From contig JAHLWZ010000106.1 of the NCBI GenBank assembly GCA_020536535.1, forward strand, positions 6,580-39,952: 33,373 nt of DNA. Reading direction: 5' to 3'. A program made the position numbers and the translations under genes. Shown here piece by piece: positions 11,507-23,900 of the stretch. Below the pieces are notes generated by a model. That model worked only from the letters and a program-made list of their open reading frames with translations. It did not search any database and was not told the DNA's origin. Numbering within the stretch: position 1 is the stretch's first letter; each line of letters starts with the position of its first letter. This DNA comes from Pelomyxa schiedti (taxonomy: Eukaryota; Evosea; Pelobiontida; Pelomyxidae).

Positions 11507-14500
11507 TTAATACACCTGAACCACACTCTGTACAGTTGCTCTGCATACAGGGCACTCATTGAGAGAGATGCTGCACTGTAGGCATGATGTTATGTGCTTG
11601 CAGGGGTTGCACACAACCTCCCTCTGGGCAGCAAGGCAAACAAGGCACTTTGCGTTTGTTGCATTGAGCCGCGATGCGGCGAGACCTGTGGTAACAGAGG
11701 TTGCAGAGCCTCCATCCGGGAAAGTAATTACTCCGTAACTGCATTGCGATTAGGGATAAGGGGCCCTGTATTGTGGGTAGGGTGGAGAGTAGGGTACACA
11801 CGTTCCATCTACGTTGACTGCCTCCCCGTCGTGAATAAGGTTCATGCAGTCTGCAGCACCAACAACTGTTGGAATACCAAGCTCGCGGGCTGTGATAGCA
11901 CCATGGGAAAGAATTCCACCGTTCTCAACAACAACAGCGGATGCCTGAAAAGGAAATTAGACTGGAGACTGGTGGAAAAGTGGGGGCAAGTAACCTTGAG
12001 GAAGAGTGGTGTCCAGGCACTATCTGTGGTTTTGCACACCAGAACATTCCCTACCGTCAGTTTTTGTATTCCTTCGTATGGTGTAGTAGCCACGCATGCC
12101 CGGCCGGCTACACAACCAACACTTGCTCCCCATCCAATCAACCGTCGTGGCGGAAGTGGGGGCAGCCCACCGCGTGTCTGTGTGGTAGGAAAGGTACGTT
12201 TTGGATGAGTCATCTTGAGAGCGGTATGTCCAACAAAAAGTTCGGGTGCTTCCATATTCTCAAAGACATGAATTTGGAGCCGATTTCTCTGTATGGAGAG
12301 CCGCACTTGGTTGCGGACTGTAGGAGAGTCTACTGAGTTGCTGACGCCAAATTGAGTTTTACATTTTAATGAGTGTAATCATACCACACTGAGACAACTT
12401 CGGCAAGTGAAAGGAAATATATATCCTCTGGGTTTTCTAGTAATCCGTCCTTAACTAGAATGGAGGCTATGTGGAGAAGGTACTTTCTATCTTATTTTAG
12501 TGCACAGTAAATAAAAATGTTGTTACCTGCATAGGGCAATGTAGAGAACAAGGAGTGTTTTAGTATTTTCCCGGGATCTGGTAATCTCTTGGAATCTGAC
12601 AAGCACCTTACTAGAAGTAGTTAGTACCAGTTTGGGATCCAAATACAAACTTCAGCAAAGGACGGGTCAAAAAGGATTGAGAACGTAAAGCTGCTTGTTC
12701 AGCCACTTGTCTTGCATCAATTAGCTGTGTAATCCTCTGAGAGGATCTGTCACTCTCCGTCCCATTAATGGATCTCTAAAGGAGAACGTGACTGTTGAAA
12801 ATGGGAGGTTTCTTCACTTACTGCTATGGATCCAACAATTTCCAGTACAATTTCTGGCCTCTCCGACCATCTTGGGCATGCCACTTCCATGTCTCTTTCT
12901 GCCCTGAACCCATACCTAAGAAGGAACTGATCCAGTGATGCTTGGAACTTGGTACCCTGGAGGTCTGTCCTCCATGTTGTGGGTAATGGTTTCTGTAATC
13001 AGTTAGTAGATTTTTATGAAATAGTTTTCATACGGCGGACAGAATCTGCATAACCGCCGATTCTGTTGCGGCTGTCTGTGCAAGTGCAAATAGATCTTGA
13101 TTTTGGTCCGCAGTCCAAACTCCTCCAAGTGTAGCTAGCAGTGCTGCAGTAAAATCTTAGGAAGGAAAAATCAAGCTGGCACTTACAGGTGAGGGTGTTG
13201 CTTTGCTCTCCAAATGTTTCTCCCAGGGTCTGGTGGAAAATCCCGGAGTGCAATATGAGGTTCATGTACCTTCATGCCGGTGAAACAACCAGAACAATTT
13301 AAGAGCGTTACATAATTCCTATGGGTACAAAATGTGCAACCATTGAATCCAACATTACACCAGCCTCCCGCAAATCGAGTCTGGTGGCGTCAAATTCATT
13401 GTAGTCCCTCACAAAACGCTGCCTAGCAGCTAAAGCTTCCCTCTCTACAGTATCCACAAATCCGCTGCTCTTCCAAAGCATTGTAAGAACTGTTACAAGT
13501 CCTTGCATTTTTTGGAACATGGATACAGCTGGGTAGGTCGCAAGTCTAACAACTTTCTCAGGCACATTGAACTGCATGCAACTAAACAAAAGGAATATCG
13601 TAATTTAGACTGTGTCACACACATATTTGGCTGTGTCATTCCACTGAGAACCAAACAGTTTCATCGCTATTTCGTGATTAACGTTCGAATTTTGATACAG
13701 TCTCCCCCATTTCAATTCATAAAATCCCCGGCTCTACTGAGATTAGTCGAGTTACAATGTGTGTTTCCATACAGTAAAGTAGGGAACTGAAAGTGAATTG
13801 CACAGCTCCGACATGCTATTATCAATAACCTGCTTGAAAACGCTCCAAGTCAACGGAGTCGAAACATGTCCCATACTCTCTTTAGTATTGAAGGAGGTAA
13901 AAATATCACGACTAGAGATGTGTTAATAAGAGAAGGAGAAAGAAAAAGAAAGATACTTTTGGTGGTTTAGTGGTTTCAACTCTACTTTAGTAACAGGGCG
14001 AGCTTGTAAGAACCACAATGTCGTTCCGTCCCATGCCCACTCGATGTCCTGAGGTACAAACAGTTGTCGCTCTACAGAGAGACACTGTCCGAGAAGAGTC
14101 ACCCACACGGGACTTGCCATAAGCGCGTTTGGATCCGCAATAGTCTGAAAAAGGTTAAACAGGATTATATAAAAGATGAAGATACCCCAGAGTACGATTT
14201 CAGTTTATAGTCTCTTTTATTGAATATGAACTAAAGAAATGAGAAAATAAAGGAAGCAAAGTTCTTTACAAACTTGGGTGGGAAGAACTGTTCCAGGTAC
14301 CACCGGTTCGCCTAAGCCTTGGATACAGTTGACAACAACCTCTCCAGTGTTTCCAGTGATAGGATTGATTGTAAATACATACTAGACAAAATGAGTACGC
14401 ATTCTATGCAAAATAAAAAGTGGGAACTCACTCCCGAGCAAATTGGCTGAACCATACATTGAACTACCACAGCAAATCGAACGGGCATTGCAGCTGCTTT

Positions 14501-15962
14501 TTCGCCCAGAGCCAGGCGATACAACTGAGAACGTTCATTGCTGTAGATGTGTTAGAAATAGTTCAGTGTATCCTTAGTACTTCGCAGAGTCCCAGCACTG
14601 CATGATAGAAGTGTGAAGTTTATCAGCAGGGACGTTGAGGAAAGTCTTATGCATCCCCGCAAAAGCCTTATGTCTGGAATCTTCATCAGCACTTGAGGAC
14701 CGAACCGCAAATTTTGGAAGGAGTGCGGGGGAAAGGGATCGCAGAATGCTTGGTGGTTGTAGTTGCGGAAGGGAAATTTGTTGTGATAAATCAGAGGCAG
14801 GGTCAGTATCAGAAGGTTTTGTCGTCTCATTTTGGAACATAGAGTTACCATCTGGCTCCTGCGGGATTGGGTGAGTTTAAAGATTCTGGAAACGTCTAAA
14901 TTTGTGTCATTGTGTAGCACACGGCTGATTCATCTTGTCCTTGATCAGGCTGCAAGAATTGGGGTTGGTCTGGATCTTGAGCTTGTTCTTCAGCTAGCTG
15001 TTGTGCCTGTTGTTTTTGTCTCTCTAGAAGTTGTTGCCTAAGGAGAATCAACTGTTGTTCCTGTTGCTGCTGGAGCTGTTGTTGCTCTTGTTGCCACTGT
15101 TGGTAGATTGCATGGTTTTGGGGATGTTTTATCCATTGTTCCACAAGCAGTGTGGTTCGCATTTCTATTTCGTAAGAAAGTTCCTCTGGCCACAAGGAAT
15201 CATCTGCACGGCATGTTGATGGAATTGACAGAGTATGAATAAGCATACCTGGAAGTATTGAACTTTCTAACGACTCAGGAACTGTTGAAGTTGTTGTGGT
15301 CGTTGTGGTTGTAGTTGTCGATGGACTGCTGGCTGTTGTGCTGCTGGTTGTGGATGCCACTGTCGATGCTGTAGGTGAAGGTGTTGCACTTGCAGAGTCG
15401 ACTGGTTTTGGTGAAAGAGTCGGGAATGTAGAAACAAAAGGGGGCCGTGCAGGAGGTGCAGTTCGGTGTTTTGACGCGTTCTGTTTGTAGAGCTCATAGC
15501 CAGCGGATGTTATGATGAAACCTTACATAAGGTGTTACAGGTAGTTTGCCAACTTATATTACTCCATAAAAAGGTGAGCCTACCAGGGGGCACAGTGAAC
15601 CCGGCCGAAACCAAGCCGCTTAGCCCTGCACCCTTCCCGCCAACAAGCAACAGCTCCTGGCTAGCCCCGAGCCCAACGCAGTGACGTCTCTCCACACCAC
15701 TGATGACGCTGACCCCCAACGAGCCAACGGCACCCGAAACGACACTTCCTAGAACGTTCCCTGAGCCGCCGATGGTGGACGACGATGCCGACGTGGTTGT
15801 GGATGTGGTCGTTGTGGTGGATTCCGCCGACGACGAAGACGGCGGTTGCATCGAAGATCCCGACGTGGAGATCGCGGCAGACGCAAGGCCAACAACCGCA
15901 GTTGACGACACAGATGCGGAGGACGACGGTAACGTGGTTTGTTGTGCCGGTGTGTCGCTCAT
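11507..15962 (-). CDS. PEP-synthase/rifampicin-phosphotransferase-like dikinase fused to a C-terminal RING finger
   Basis: Exons (minus) 15962-15584, 15521-15249, 15203-14923, 14858-14581, 14540-14432, 14381-14274, 14144-13957, 13911-13773, 13733-13623, 13571-13312, 13269-13187, 13143-13034, 12992-12822, 12775-12647, 12606-12527, 12486-12385, 12340-11995, 11944-11802 and 11738-11507 join in phase to 1173 residues. ATP-binding PPDK-type domain: GGKGAGL and AGFTVPPGF (~114-137), AVRSSSADEDS (~362-372), FAGMHKTFLNV, and QDIEWAWDGTTLWFLQARP (~508-526). A Thr-rich then Gln-rich insert (~150-340) interrupts it. The middle matches the rifampicin-phosphotransferase linker type (TPLTWSVF, FLLRYGF). 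The swivel domain has GGILSHGAITARE with the phospho-histidine near H1063. Residues 1128-1162 form a canonical C3HC4 RING. I see no TIM-barrel PEP/pyruvate domain. The 45-nt gap 15248-15204 is also open in frame. The substrate is unknown. Confidence 0.88.
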
Positions 15963-16509
15963 CTCGCCCCGCAACACAACGACTTTTTGTTATTTTTCGT
16001 TTCTGTTAGTTTTTTGGCGTTTGACAGTTTGATGTTTTACAGTCAGTTGACAAGAATGAAGTTTGGTGGGGAACCCCAAGTCCAATGGCACGCATTTGGA
16101 CACGCAGGCAACTAGTGTCACTCGTTCCCGAAACCACCACATCTGGTTCGCATCGGGCTTCATGGCTGTTTTTGAGATATCTCGAAGATTAATCGGTAAC
16201 TGTGTCATTTCAGTGATCTTTGTGGTGGCACGTAAGATCTTGGGTCTCTGCTACTGTACTCTTCTGGCTGGCTTGCAAATCAAGCACAATGGGTTCATCA
16301 AACCCTGCAGTTCGAGAAAATGATCATTTTCGGTCCACCCGTCACCGAACAGTCAATCGGCGCACGAAGTCAAATTGTCAAGGAGCACCCCAATCCACCT
16401 CACGCAAAATGGTTTCTTTAAATACGGACTCACTCCTTCTCTCTCACAGCAAACAAATACACAACCAAACAAAAGCAAACCCTCACAACAACCAAAAAAA
16501 AAAAGAGAA
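15963..16509. promoter_or_regulatory. Divergent intergenic region, dikinase-RING / GNAT genes
   Basis: 547 bp between divergent start codons. The dikinase side begins with an A/C-rich leader on the minus strand. The GNAT side ends with a long A/C-rich, T-poor leader at about 16440-16509. Open frames in between (plus 16063-16323, minus 15990-16208) have no motif and no splice partner. I see no RNA gene, TATA box or repeat. Confidence 0.4.
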
Positions 16510-17444
16510 ATGAGTACTACTACTGCAGCAAGCCCAGTGCATATCGCGTCAGTTGGGGAACCACGCCAGCGTATGAGGGACTCGTGCTCCACAGCAACGC
16601 TGGGATTTGGGTACCAAAATGATGTGGCTGTCACAATGGCCCGTGGGTTCATGGAAGACCCCTTGGCAAGTGCTTTGGTTACCGACCCCAACACTAGAAG
16701 AATTTTCTTGTGGTGCTTTTTCACGGCTTACTTCCCGGCCTGGATGACCGGGAGGAAAACTGTAAGCCCCGTTGTCATTTAATGTTTGTCCCTTGGAATT
16801 ATACTTACATGCCATGCATAGGCCGTTAGGAGATGCTTCTCAAGGGAATCTCCTGCAATCGGTGATACAAAAGCGGCCACTATCTGGTTTGTTTTTTATA
16901 ACATCCTCTTATTCTGAAGCACTACAGGGCAACTTCTCACCTTAATTTCTTTCAAGAGCTGTGGCTTGTATTTACTGTAGCCTGCCTGGTATGGTGGAAC
17001 ATAGGTCCGCCGGTTTTTCTTTTTTTCTATCTTCTTACACAACAAAGGAATCAAGGGAGTTTTCCTCGTTTTCCGAGTTATATCCGCAGTAGCTCTTTCT
17101 GATGAGTGCGAAGTCAGAATTATGGGGAAGGGTACCAAGTACATGAAGCTGATCGCAATTTCTACCGATCCCGCAATGAGGAATGGAGGTTTGGGTTCCC
17201 TAGTTATTCAACCGGAGCTGGACGCTGCTGATGCACAAAATATACCTTGCTACCTGGTAAATCCCTTTTAGTCTTTGTTCTTTCCAATCTTAATTATAAC
17301 AAAAAGGAGAGCAGCAACTTGAAGAACCTCACGTTCTACAAAAGAGCTGGATTTGAAACCGTGGAGACACTAAAAGTATTTGGTGTTCCTGTGACTCTCA
17401 TGAAAAGGCCAAGAGTATCTGAGAGAGCTGACCAATCTCACTGA
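16510..17444 (+). CDS. GNAT-family N-acetyltransferase
   Basis: Exons 16510-16761, 16822-16886, 16928-17004, 17048-17256 and 17307-17444 join in phase to 246 residues, the usual size for a single-domain GNAT protein. The C-terminal half carries the family core. Strand beta4 with LIAISTDPAM is followed by the acetyl-CoA pyrophosphate loop RNGGLG (R-x-x-G-x-G pattern). Next come AADAQNIPCYLESSN and LTFYKRAGFE, the typical end-of-fold pattern in which the Tyr may act as general acid. The N-terminal helices (residues ~30-110) are weakly conserved. The third exon's 3' border (donor GTCCGC at 17005) is the least certain. The substrate (protein, amine or antibiotic-like) cannot be told. The gene is divergent from the dikinase-RING gene. 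Confidence 0.8.
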
Positions 17445-17989
17445 TACACACCCCAGTCGTTCTTATTTCCCATGTGAATAATTGAAAAACACTGTTTTTT
17501 TGGAGTTAAAAACTTTGTTTTATGGTAGAAGATGTCTCGGGAATAGCTGACGTGGAGAAAGGGCACTTAGGGGACAGTCTTTGAAGGCATTGAACGTGGG
17601 GTGACTCTAATTCCGCTGCTTTTCGGCTTTCACAGGAGATGTCATTCTTAAAAAGGCAAAGAACCTCTGACGAAGGTTCTAGATCGAGATAATCGGTATC
17701 AATTCATTCCGCTAACTCCCAAACTAAACGGAATTGCCCGTCGGCAAACAGCAGGAAAGGTTCCATTTAATTCTGCTTTTTTCTAGAAGTGATAAGCACA
17801 AGTGAAGTCACACAAACAAAGAAAAAACAACGCGACAAGGAGAGACACCCAATAAAAAGAAAAAAAAACACTTCAACGTAACAACGCGTGCTGTTACCAC
17901 CCCACTAAGAAGAAAAAAAAGCGCACATTTTTGTTTTGTACCTTACCGCGTTTGCAAACAATCCCCCAATCGGTTCCCCACGATAAGAG
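17445..17989. other. Intergenic region upstream of the RS-LRR gene
   Basis: 545 bp after the GNAT stop. It holds AT-rich 3' flank, then mixed sequence, then an A-rich stretch (about 17775-17935) that reads as a leader. I found no open frame with a motif, no tRNA-like fold I could support and no repeat. Confidence 0.4.
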
Positions 17990-20900
17990 ATGTCTTCTTC
18001 CTCGTCACCCACAGAAAAACGCAAATCCAAGCACACCCATAAGTCCGCCAGGGCCTCGGCGTCCCCCGCACGCCGGCAACGCACCCCCGACCAAAACCCC
18101 CCGCCGCCCTCCGCATCCCACTCCCCATCTCGCTCCCGCTCTCCATCCCGCCCCCGCTCCCCCGCCGCCTCGTCGTCCTCGTCCTCCCCGCGTCGCAGAG
18201 CGAGAGGGGGGAAGAAGTCCGCAGCCGCGTCGGCGTCGCCTGTGAGGGGCGGCGAAAAGAGCCCCAGGGAAAAACGCAAGTCGTCGCACCACAGAGGCGC
18301 CTCCTCCTCCTCCTCCTCCTCTTCGTCGTCATCTGCTGGTGGGGCGGGAAGGAAGGGGGCGGCCAAGGCGGGGAGGCGGGCACTTAAATCGCCCGAGCCC
18401 GCCACCGATGTTGTGGTTTCGTCGCCAAAGGCGGGCAGGGAGAGAAAGGCAAAGGGGGGCCACCCTCGGACTAGCTCGCATTCCCGCTCCCGCTCTCGCT
18501 CCCGCTCTCGCTCCCGCTCTCGCTCCCGCTCTCGCTCTCGCTCGCCTGCTAAGGCAGCGGCAAAGGCGAAGTCTCCTTCACCTAAGATCAGCAAAGATTC
18601 TCACTCGTCTTCTTCATCCTCGCGCAAGAAGCCGCGGAATGGGTCGGGAGAAGACAACGCCAAAACTCACCACCGAAAGCATCACAAAAAAGCAGCTAAG
18701 GAACCAGAGCCTTCTGAACCCCCTTCCTCGCATTCCATTCCCTCCACTACACCGCCTCTGGATTCCACGGCATCAATGCAAGCTGCTTCACCTGCGAAAA
18801 CAACAATCACATCATACTACCACCCCTACCAAACTCAGCGAGTTCGGGCACCCTCTGGGACAGAGGACGAGGTAAAATTCCCCCTCTTTTTTTGTTTTGT
18901 ACATTTCTAATGTTTCTCTAGGCGTCTTTCAAGATGAACTGGGCAAATGAGGTATTGAAGGACAAGACAACTCAACAACTTTTTCTTATGTAACCCTAAA
19001 GGAGTCTTCTATCTCCCATTTTGCTGATGTTTACCTTTCACCATCTCTATGTGAAGGGTTGAATGAGCTTGAAATCCAAAGAAGTCGACTGGCCTCTAAA
19101 GTTCTTTTCCTGTTTCATTTTTATTTGTTCATTGTAAATACAGCTTTTACTCAAACTTGCTGCTCGGATAACTCTCTCTGAGAGGGAACTGACGGTTTTT
19201 CAAAGTTGCTGCAAGCACTTTAAGGTTTTTCACCCAGTTCACCAGAGGTAGTCCTAAATCAACCAAGGCACTGGATCTTTCTTTGGAGAGCATTCGAGCA
19301 GCCCGTGAAGCTTTCCATCAGTTGACAAAATTACACATTGTTGTGGAGCGCATATCCCTGAGTTCCTGGGACGAGCCTTTGTTAAGGCTTTTGCATTACT
19401 CCACTCACACCCTCGTTCTTTGTCGCCAACCAACAAGAGATGTCCATGTTGCCGCCATCGCAAAGGTTTTTTTGTTTCAACATTTCTTTCTTTTTTTGAG
19501 AGATTTCCTAGATATGCCCTCAACTGGAACTTCTTCACATCACAAACGGTACTGAATTGACTGACAAAGCCCTGGAAACCATGCACAGCATGCACACTCT
19601 CAAGAAGGTTATTATCGTCTCCGATGCCAGGTTGCCAGGACTAGAATTCTTTTTTTTCCTTTTTAACCTTCTGAACCAAGGTTTTCTCCTGAGAAGCTTT
19701 CTGCAGTAAGTACTTTGACTTTCCACTTCCAAATCACTACCAAGTTCACGGAGAGTCTGTTCAAAATCGTCGACACTCATGCCCAACTTTTAGAGAAAAA
19801 TGTATTTATTCATCAACACGAGTCGTGTATTCACACCCCACAGGTCCGGATGGTGTTGTCAACACGAGATAGACTGGAGGAAGCCCTATTTAAGCACGAA
19901 AAAACAGCTACCGAAGCCCTACTTCACACTTTTCTCTCCTCAGTATCCGAGAAAGCTGTGAACTACACCTCTTCTATTACCAAAATAACTAAAGATTTCT
20001 ACTGCATGCTCGCCGACAGGTCACTTTTTCCGTTTGTTGGTGCATAGAACTTATGTTAAACAGCCTGGGCATTTTCGGCTTCATAGTTCTCAGGTATATT
20101 GGTCATCTGTTTGACACCTGTGAACTGCGGACTCTTGATGAATGGGTCTTGCAGACAAGTTCATGGGGGCGTGCATGGTGTCGTCTGTCTCACCCTAAAC
20201 CTGATGCGATCCCTTTCCACATTTGGCAATTGACCCAGTTTATGAGTGGTTTGTTCAGGACGATGGTCGTGCACCCTGGGGAGTTCCCCATCACACAGTC
20301 ATTTTTGGACACGATTGGAAATTTAGTAAAGGCTGTGGACCTGAGTGAACTCCCTGTAAGATAAATCACCTTATGGATTGTCACTAATTGCTTCAGGTAT
20401 CTGATAAAGACCTGAGCACCATTATCACATCATGTCCAGAGATGGAAATTCTAATACTTTCCGACGCTTCACATCTCACCAGTGCCGGCTTACTTTCTGT
20501 GTCTGCCCTGAAACAGTTGAAATTTTTCCATCTTAGTGGCACACTTCATGTTTCCCCTGCATTAATGCTTGGCCTGCATCAGCGTGGGGTGGTGCTGGAG
20601 TACGACCCTCTGAGCAAGCAGCTTTCTGACAGTGTCAGTGACTCAGCAAAACAGATTGCCTCCAACTTCACCAAAGAGGTTTCTGAAGTATTCACCAAAG
20701 TGAAACAGCGAGCATGTCGGCCTGGATGTGAGGGTTTAGTATTTGCCGACGCTGTTGGAAATCACTTTGCGAATAAGGCAAAGCTGTTTATGACTTCACT
20801 GCAGGCGGATGACGAGTTAGCCACAAGTGCAACAAAATTGTTTTTGAGGCGAAGTTCATTTGTAATGAGTACACCGGCTCTATGGGCGTTGGTTCAAGTA

Positions 20901-23900
20901 GAGCATGAAAAGTACAACCTTTTCCTACCCTGCATTTCCTTAACTCAAGCACAGGGAACGAAACGGAATATTTCATAACATCCCATCAGAACGGATATGG
21001 ATTTCCCATTATGCCTACATCCAACATTCCAAGTTTGCTTCCAAGACTGAAGAAAAATCAGGAGGGAATGCTCCGCAGTCTGCTGCGGCCTCAATTTCAT
21101 CGGCCATTTCTTCAATTATCACACCTCTTATGAAAATCGGCCATAACAATGCAGTAAATCGAGCAAATCCCACTGTGGAAACCTTGGAACGAGCTCTGCT
21201 TCACCTCCCTGTAAAGTTACCAGGTAAAATACTTGCACCCTTATATTTAATGTGATGGAAATGAAGGAATGCCGCCGTACAGTTGTGTGGCAATGCAACA
21301 CTTCTTCAAGTACTTCTATCATGAACTTGTTGGGCTTCGACAAACAAAAAAGTTGGCCCCATCTGAAAAAGAGTGTGTGAAACTGTGGGCTATGTGTGGC
21401 TCAACAATTCTCCGTCAAACAATGGATTCGTTCACGGAGGAACTAGCATCATTATCGCCATCCAAAGGGCAAAGACAACCTCAAGCTGCTGCTGTGCCTA
21501 AACCCAAACTACCATTTAAAAGTGTTACACCCACACCTTCACCTACATCATCTCCAAGAGGGCCCACTACAGCTCCTGGAAGTCGTCCTTCCAGTCCGTC
21601 ACCAAGCGCAATCTCTCGCCCTTCAACAGCACCCCTCCTTCCTCCTACAGCGGATGTTGCAGTTTCCACTGTTGCAACACCATTGTCTCCAGTTTTGCAA
21701 ACTGCACCCTCCACTGCATCCAATACCAAAGAATTTCAGTATCTAAAGGCAAAGGACTCAGAAATGACTGAAGAATTGGCTCGTCTGCTTCTGACCAGCA
21801 ATTCCAGTGGAGAGCAACTCCATTTCAGTGATGTACTTGCTGTGTTCCAGCGACTTTGCACAATCCCAGGATCAATAAGCCCCGCACACAACCCTACACA
21901 CTCAAGCAGTGAGGCAAACATTGGTGCATTATTGACACCCACTGAAGTTGCCACTTTATGCACACGCTTATCTGGTGCTCACAAGTCACTTTCTGATTTC
22001 TTTGGCTCACCTCAAGTATCGGGGAAGCTGGAAACTGGTGCCGTGACAGCCCAGATAACTGATGAAACTGCACTTGGAATGTGGCAACTATACGTTGTAG
22101 GGGAATTGGTTGATATGCTTGCCCCGTACTACGTTCGCTCTGATCACAACCCCTTCTTAATTGGACAAGTTCTGCTTTGCTCATTGTTATGCACCGACCT
22201 TCTGCCGGTTGTTATTTGTGAAAAAGTTGGCTTGCTCTCACTTCTTACCCCTGCGCAATATTCTCTCCTGTGGAACAGCTTATGCAACACCATGAATCCA
22301 CATGTACATTGCTCTTGCGTTTTTCCTCTTTCTAACCCAGGCACAGTATGACATATTTTATAAAGAGAGCGCCTTGCATATTGTCAGCCACTGGCGGTCC
22401 TACAACTTCACCAAGATAAAACAAGAACGCCCTAAAGGCATTCCCGCTAGGCAATATTTATTTGATTGTGTCTTTTCCTCCACCTTAAGGAGATTATGCC
22501 ATGAGCATAAGGCTTCACTCTCCCCCAAAGAGTCACATAGTGCCGCTCCTGCCCAATCACTCTCCCCCACCACATTACTTGCCAATTTCAACAAATGGGA
22601 GGCACAACTCTGGAAATGTGGGAGAAACTTTGTGGAGAGCATTGACCTCAGTGATTTCCAACAGGATGAAGTCCCATATCTTGCGCACATATTGAAGTTA
22701 TTGTTTCAAGAGAACTGCCCTGTGGCGTCTGTGAACTTACAGGTAAACAGCTCAAATCTTTTCATATAATTAACTCTGCAAAAGAACACAGCTGTCACTT
22801 GGAATGAACTCCGATTCCTTTCCCCCAGCTGCAAATATCTCAACCTGGACGACTGCGATATTACAGATGATGATGTTGCTGTCATATGCGGCCATTGTCC
22901 GGCACTTGAACATGTTTTCATGCGAAACTGTTCTCGCCTCACAGATTCGTCCATTGTTCAGCTTCTCCACTTGAAATTGCAAGAAGTACCAGCGGATTTA
23001 TCACTGAAAATGCTTGACATCAGTGGTAATCTTTTAATTACAGAGCCAATGCGTTCTACAATTATTCAATGTGGGGTCTATCTTCGCGCAGAGTTATTTA
23101 CTGCCCAATTGAATAAGAAGATCTGGTCTCAGAGCAAAAAAACTGCTGACAGATTCCTAGCCTCATTCAATACAAAAGTGGCACAATGGGCACCACCAGC
23201 TGAAGAAGGTGAGGCATTGGTTGACCCCTTGGAGAAGTTACTAGACAACACCACGCTTGCAGAATATCTCACGCTGGAGATCACACATCTCATTCCAAAT
23301 GATGTTCGTACAACTTTAGAGAAGATACATGTGCCGGAGCACTTCTGGGAGCGAACCTATCGGAGAGCATTCAAAAGTGTCTTGTACAGTTTAACTCCAC
23401 TGGTCGTACTTGTGATCGAGAGGCTAGGGTGGCTCGGCTTGCCACTCACAAACGATGAAGTGGATGAAGTTTGGATGAAAGTTCACGCCAATTACGAAGA
23501 GTATGTCGGCAAGTCCTTCACCGAATCCAAAGAAGAAGAAGAACCCACCAAGTTACTTTCACCGCGAAAAGTGTACACCCCGTACTTCCCGAAAACAACA
23601 GTCATAACCAACAAAGATGCAAACAAAAGCTGGAAACAACACTGCCTTGAGTATTTCCTACACAGTACTGTCTTCGGGAATACCCAACATCAGACTTACG
23701 ACAAACTCACCGTTTTGGAGAAATTGGGATGGATTTTTGGAAGGACATATGTACACACACTAGATTTCACTGGTGCCGTAAATCCATCACTGTTGAAAAC
23801 TATCCTTCAGCATGTCAAGACCCTTTCTCTTTTCATTGATGCTCTTCACGTACCCAGTGAAACTGCTGCCAAGTGTGATTATTGGTTCATTCCTACAGTT

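Noticed and set aside
11507-15962. Bacterial contamination or very recent bacterial transfer of the dikinase gene
   Set aside because: It has about 18 introns of the local type and a eukaryotic RING. An ancient transfer remains possible but cannot be shown here.
17640-17720. tRNA-like words (GGTTCTAGATC near 17671)
   Set aside because: I could not form an acceptor stem or anticodon arm around it.
17905-18594. Minus-strand frame with long Glu-Arg repeats
   Set aside because: Antisense of the SR-dipeptide hexamers. The plus-strand exon continues in phase through 16 further exons.
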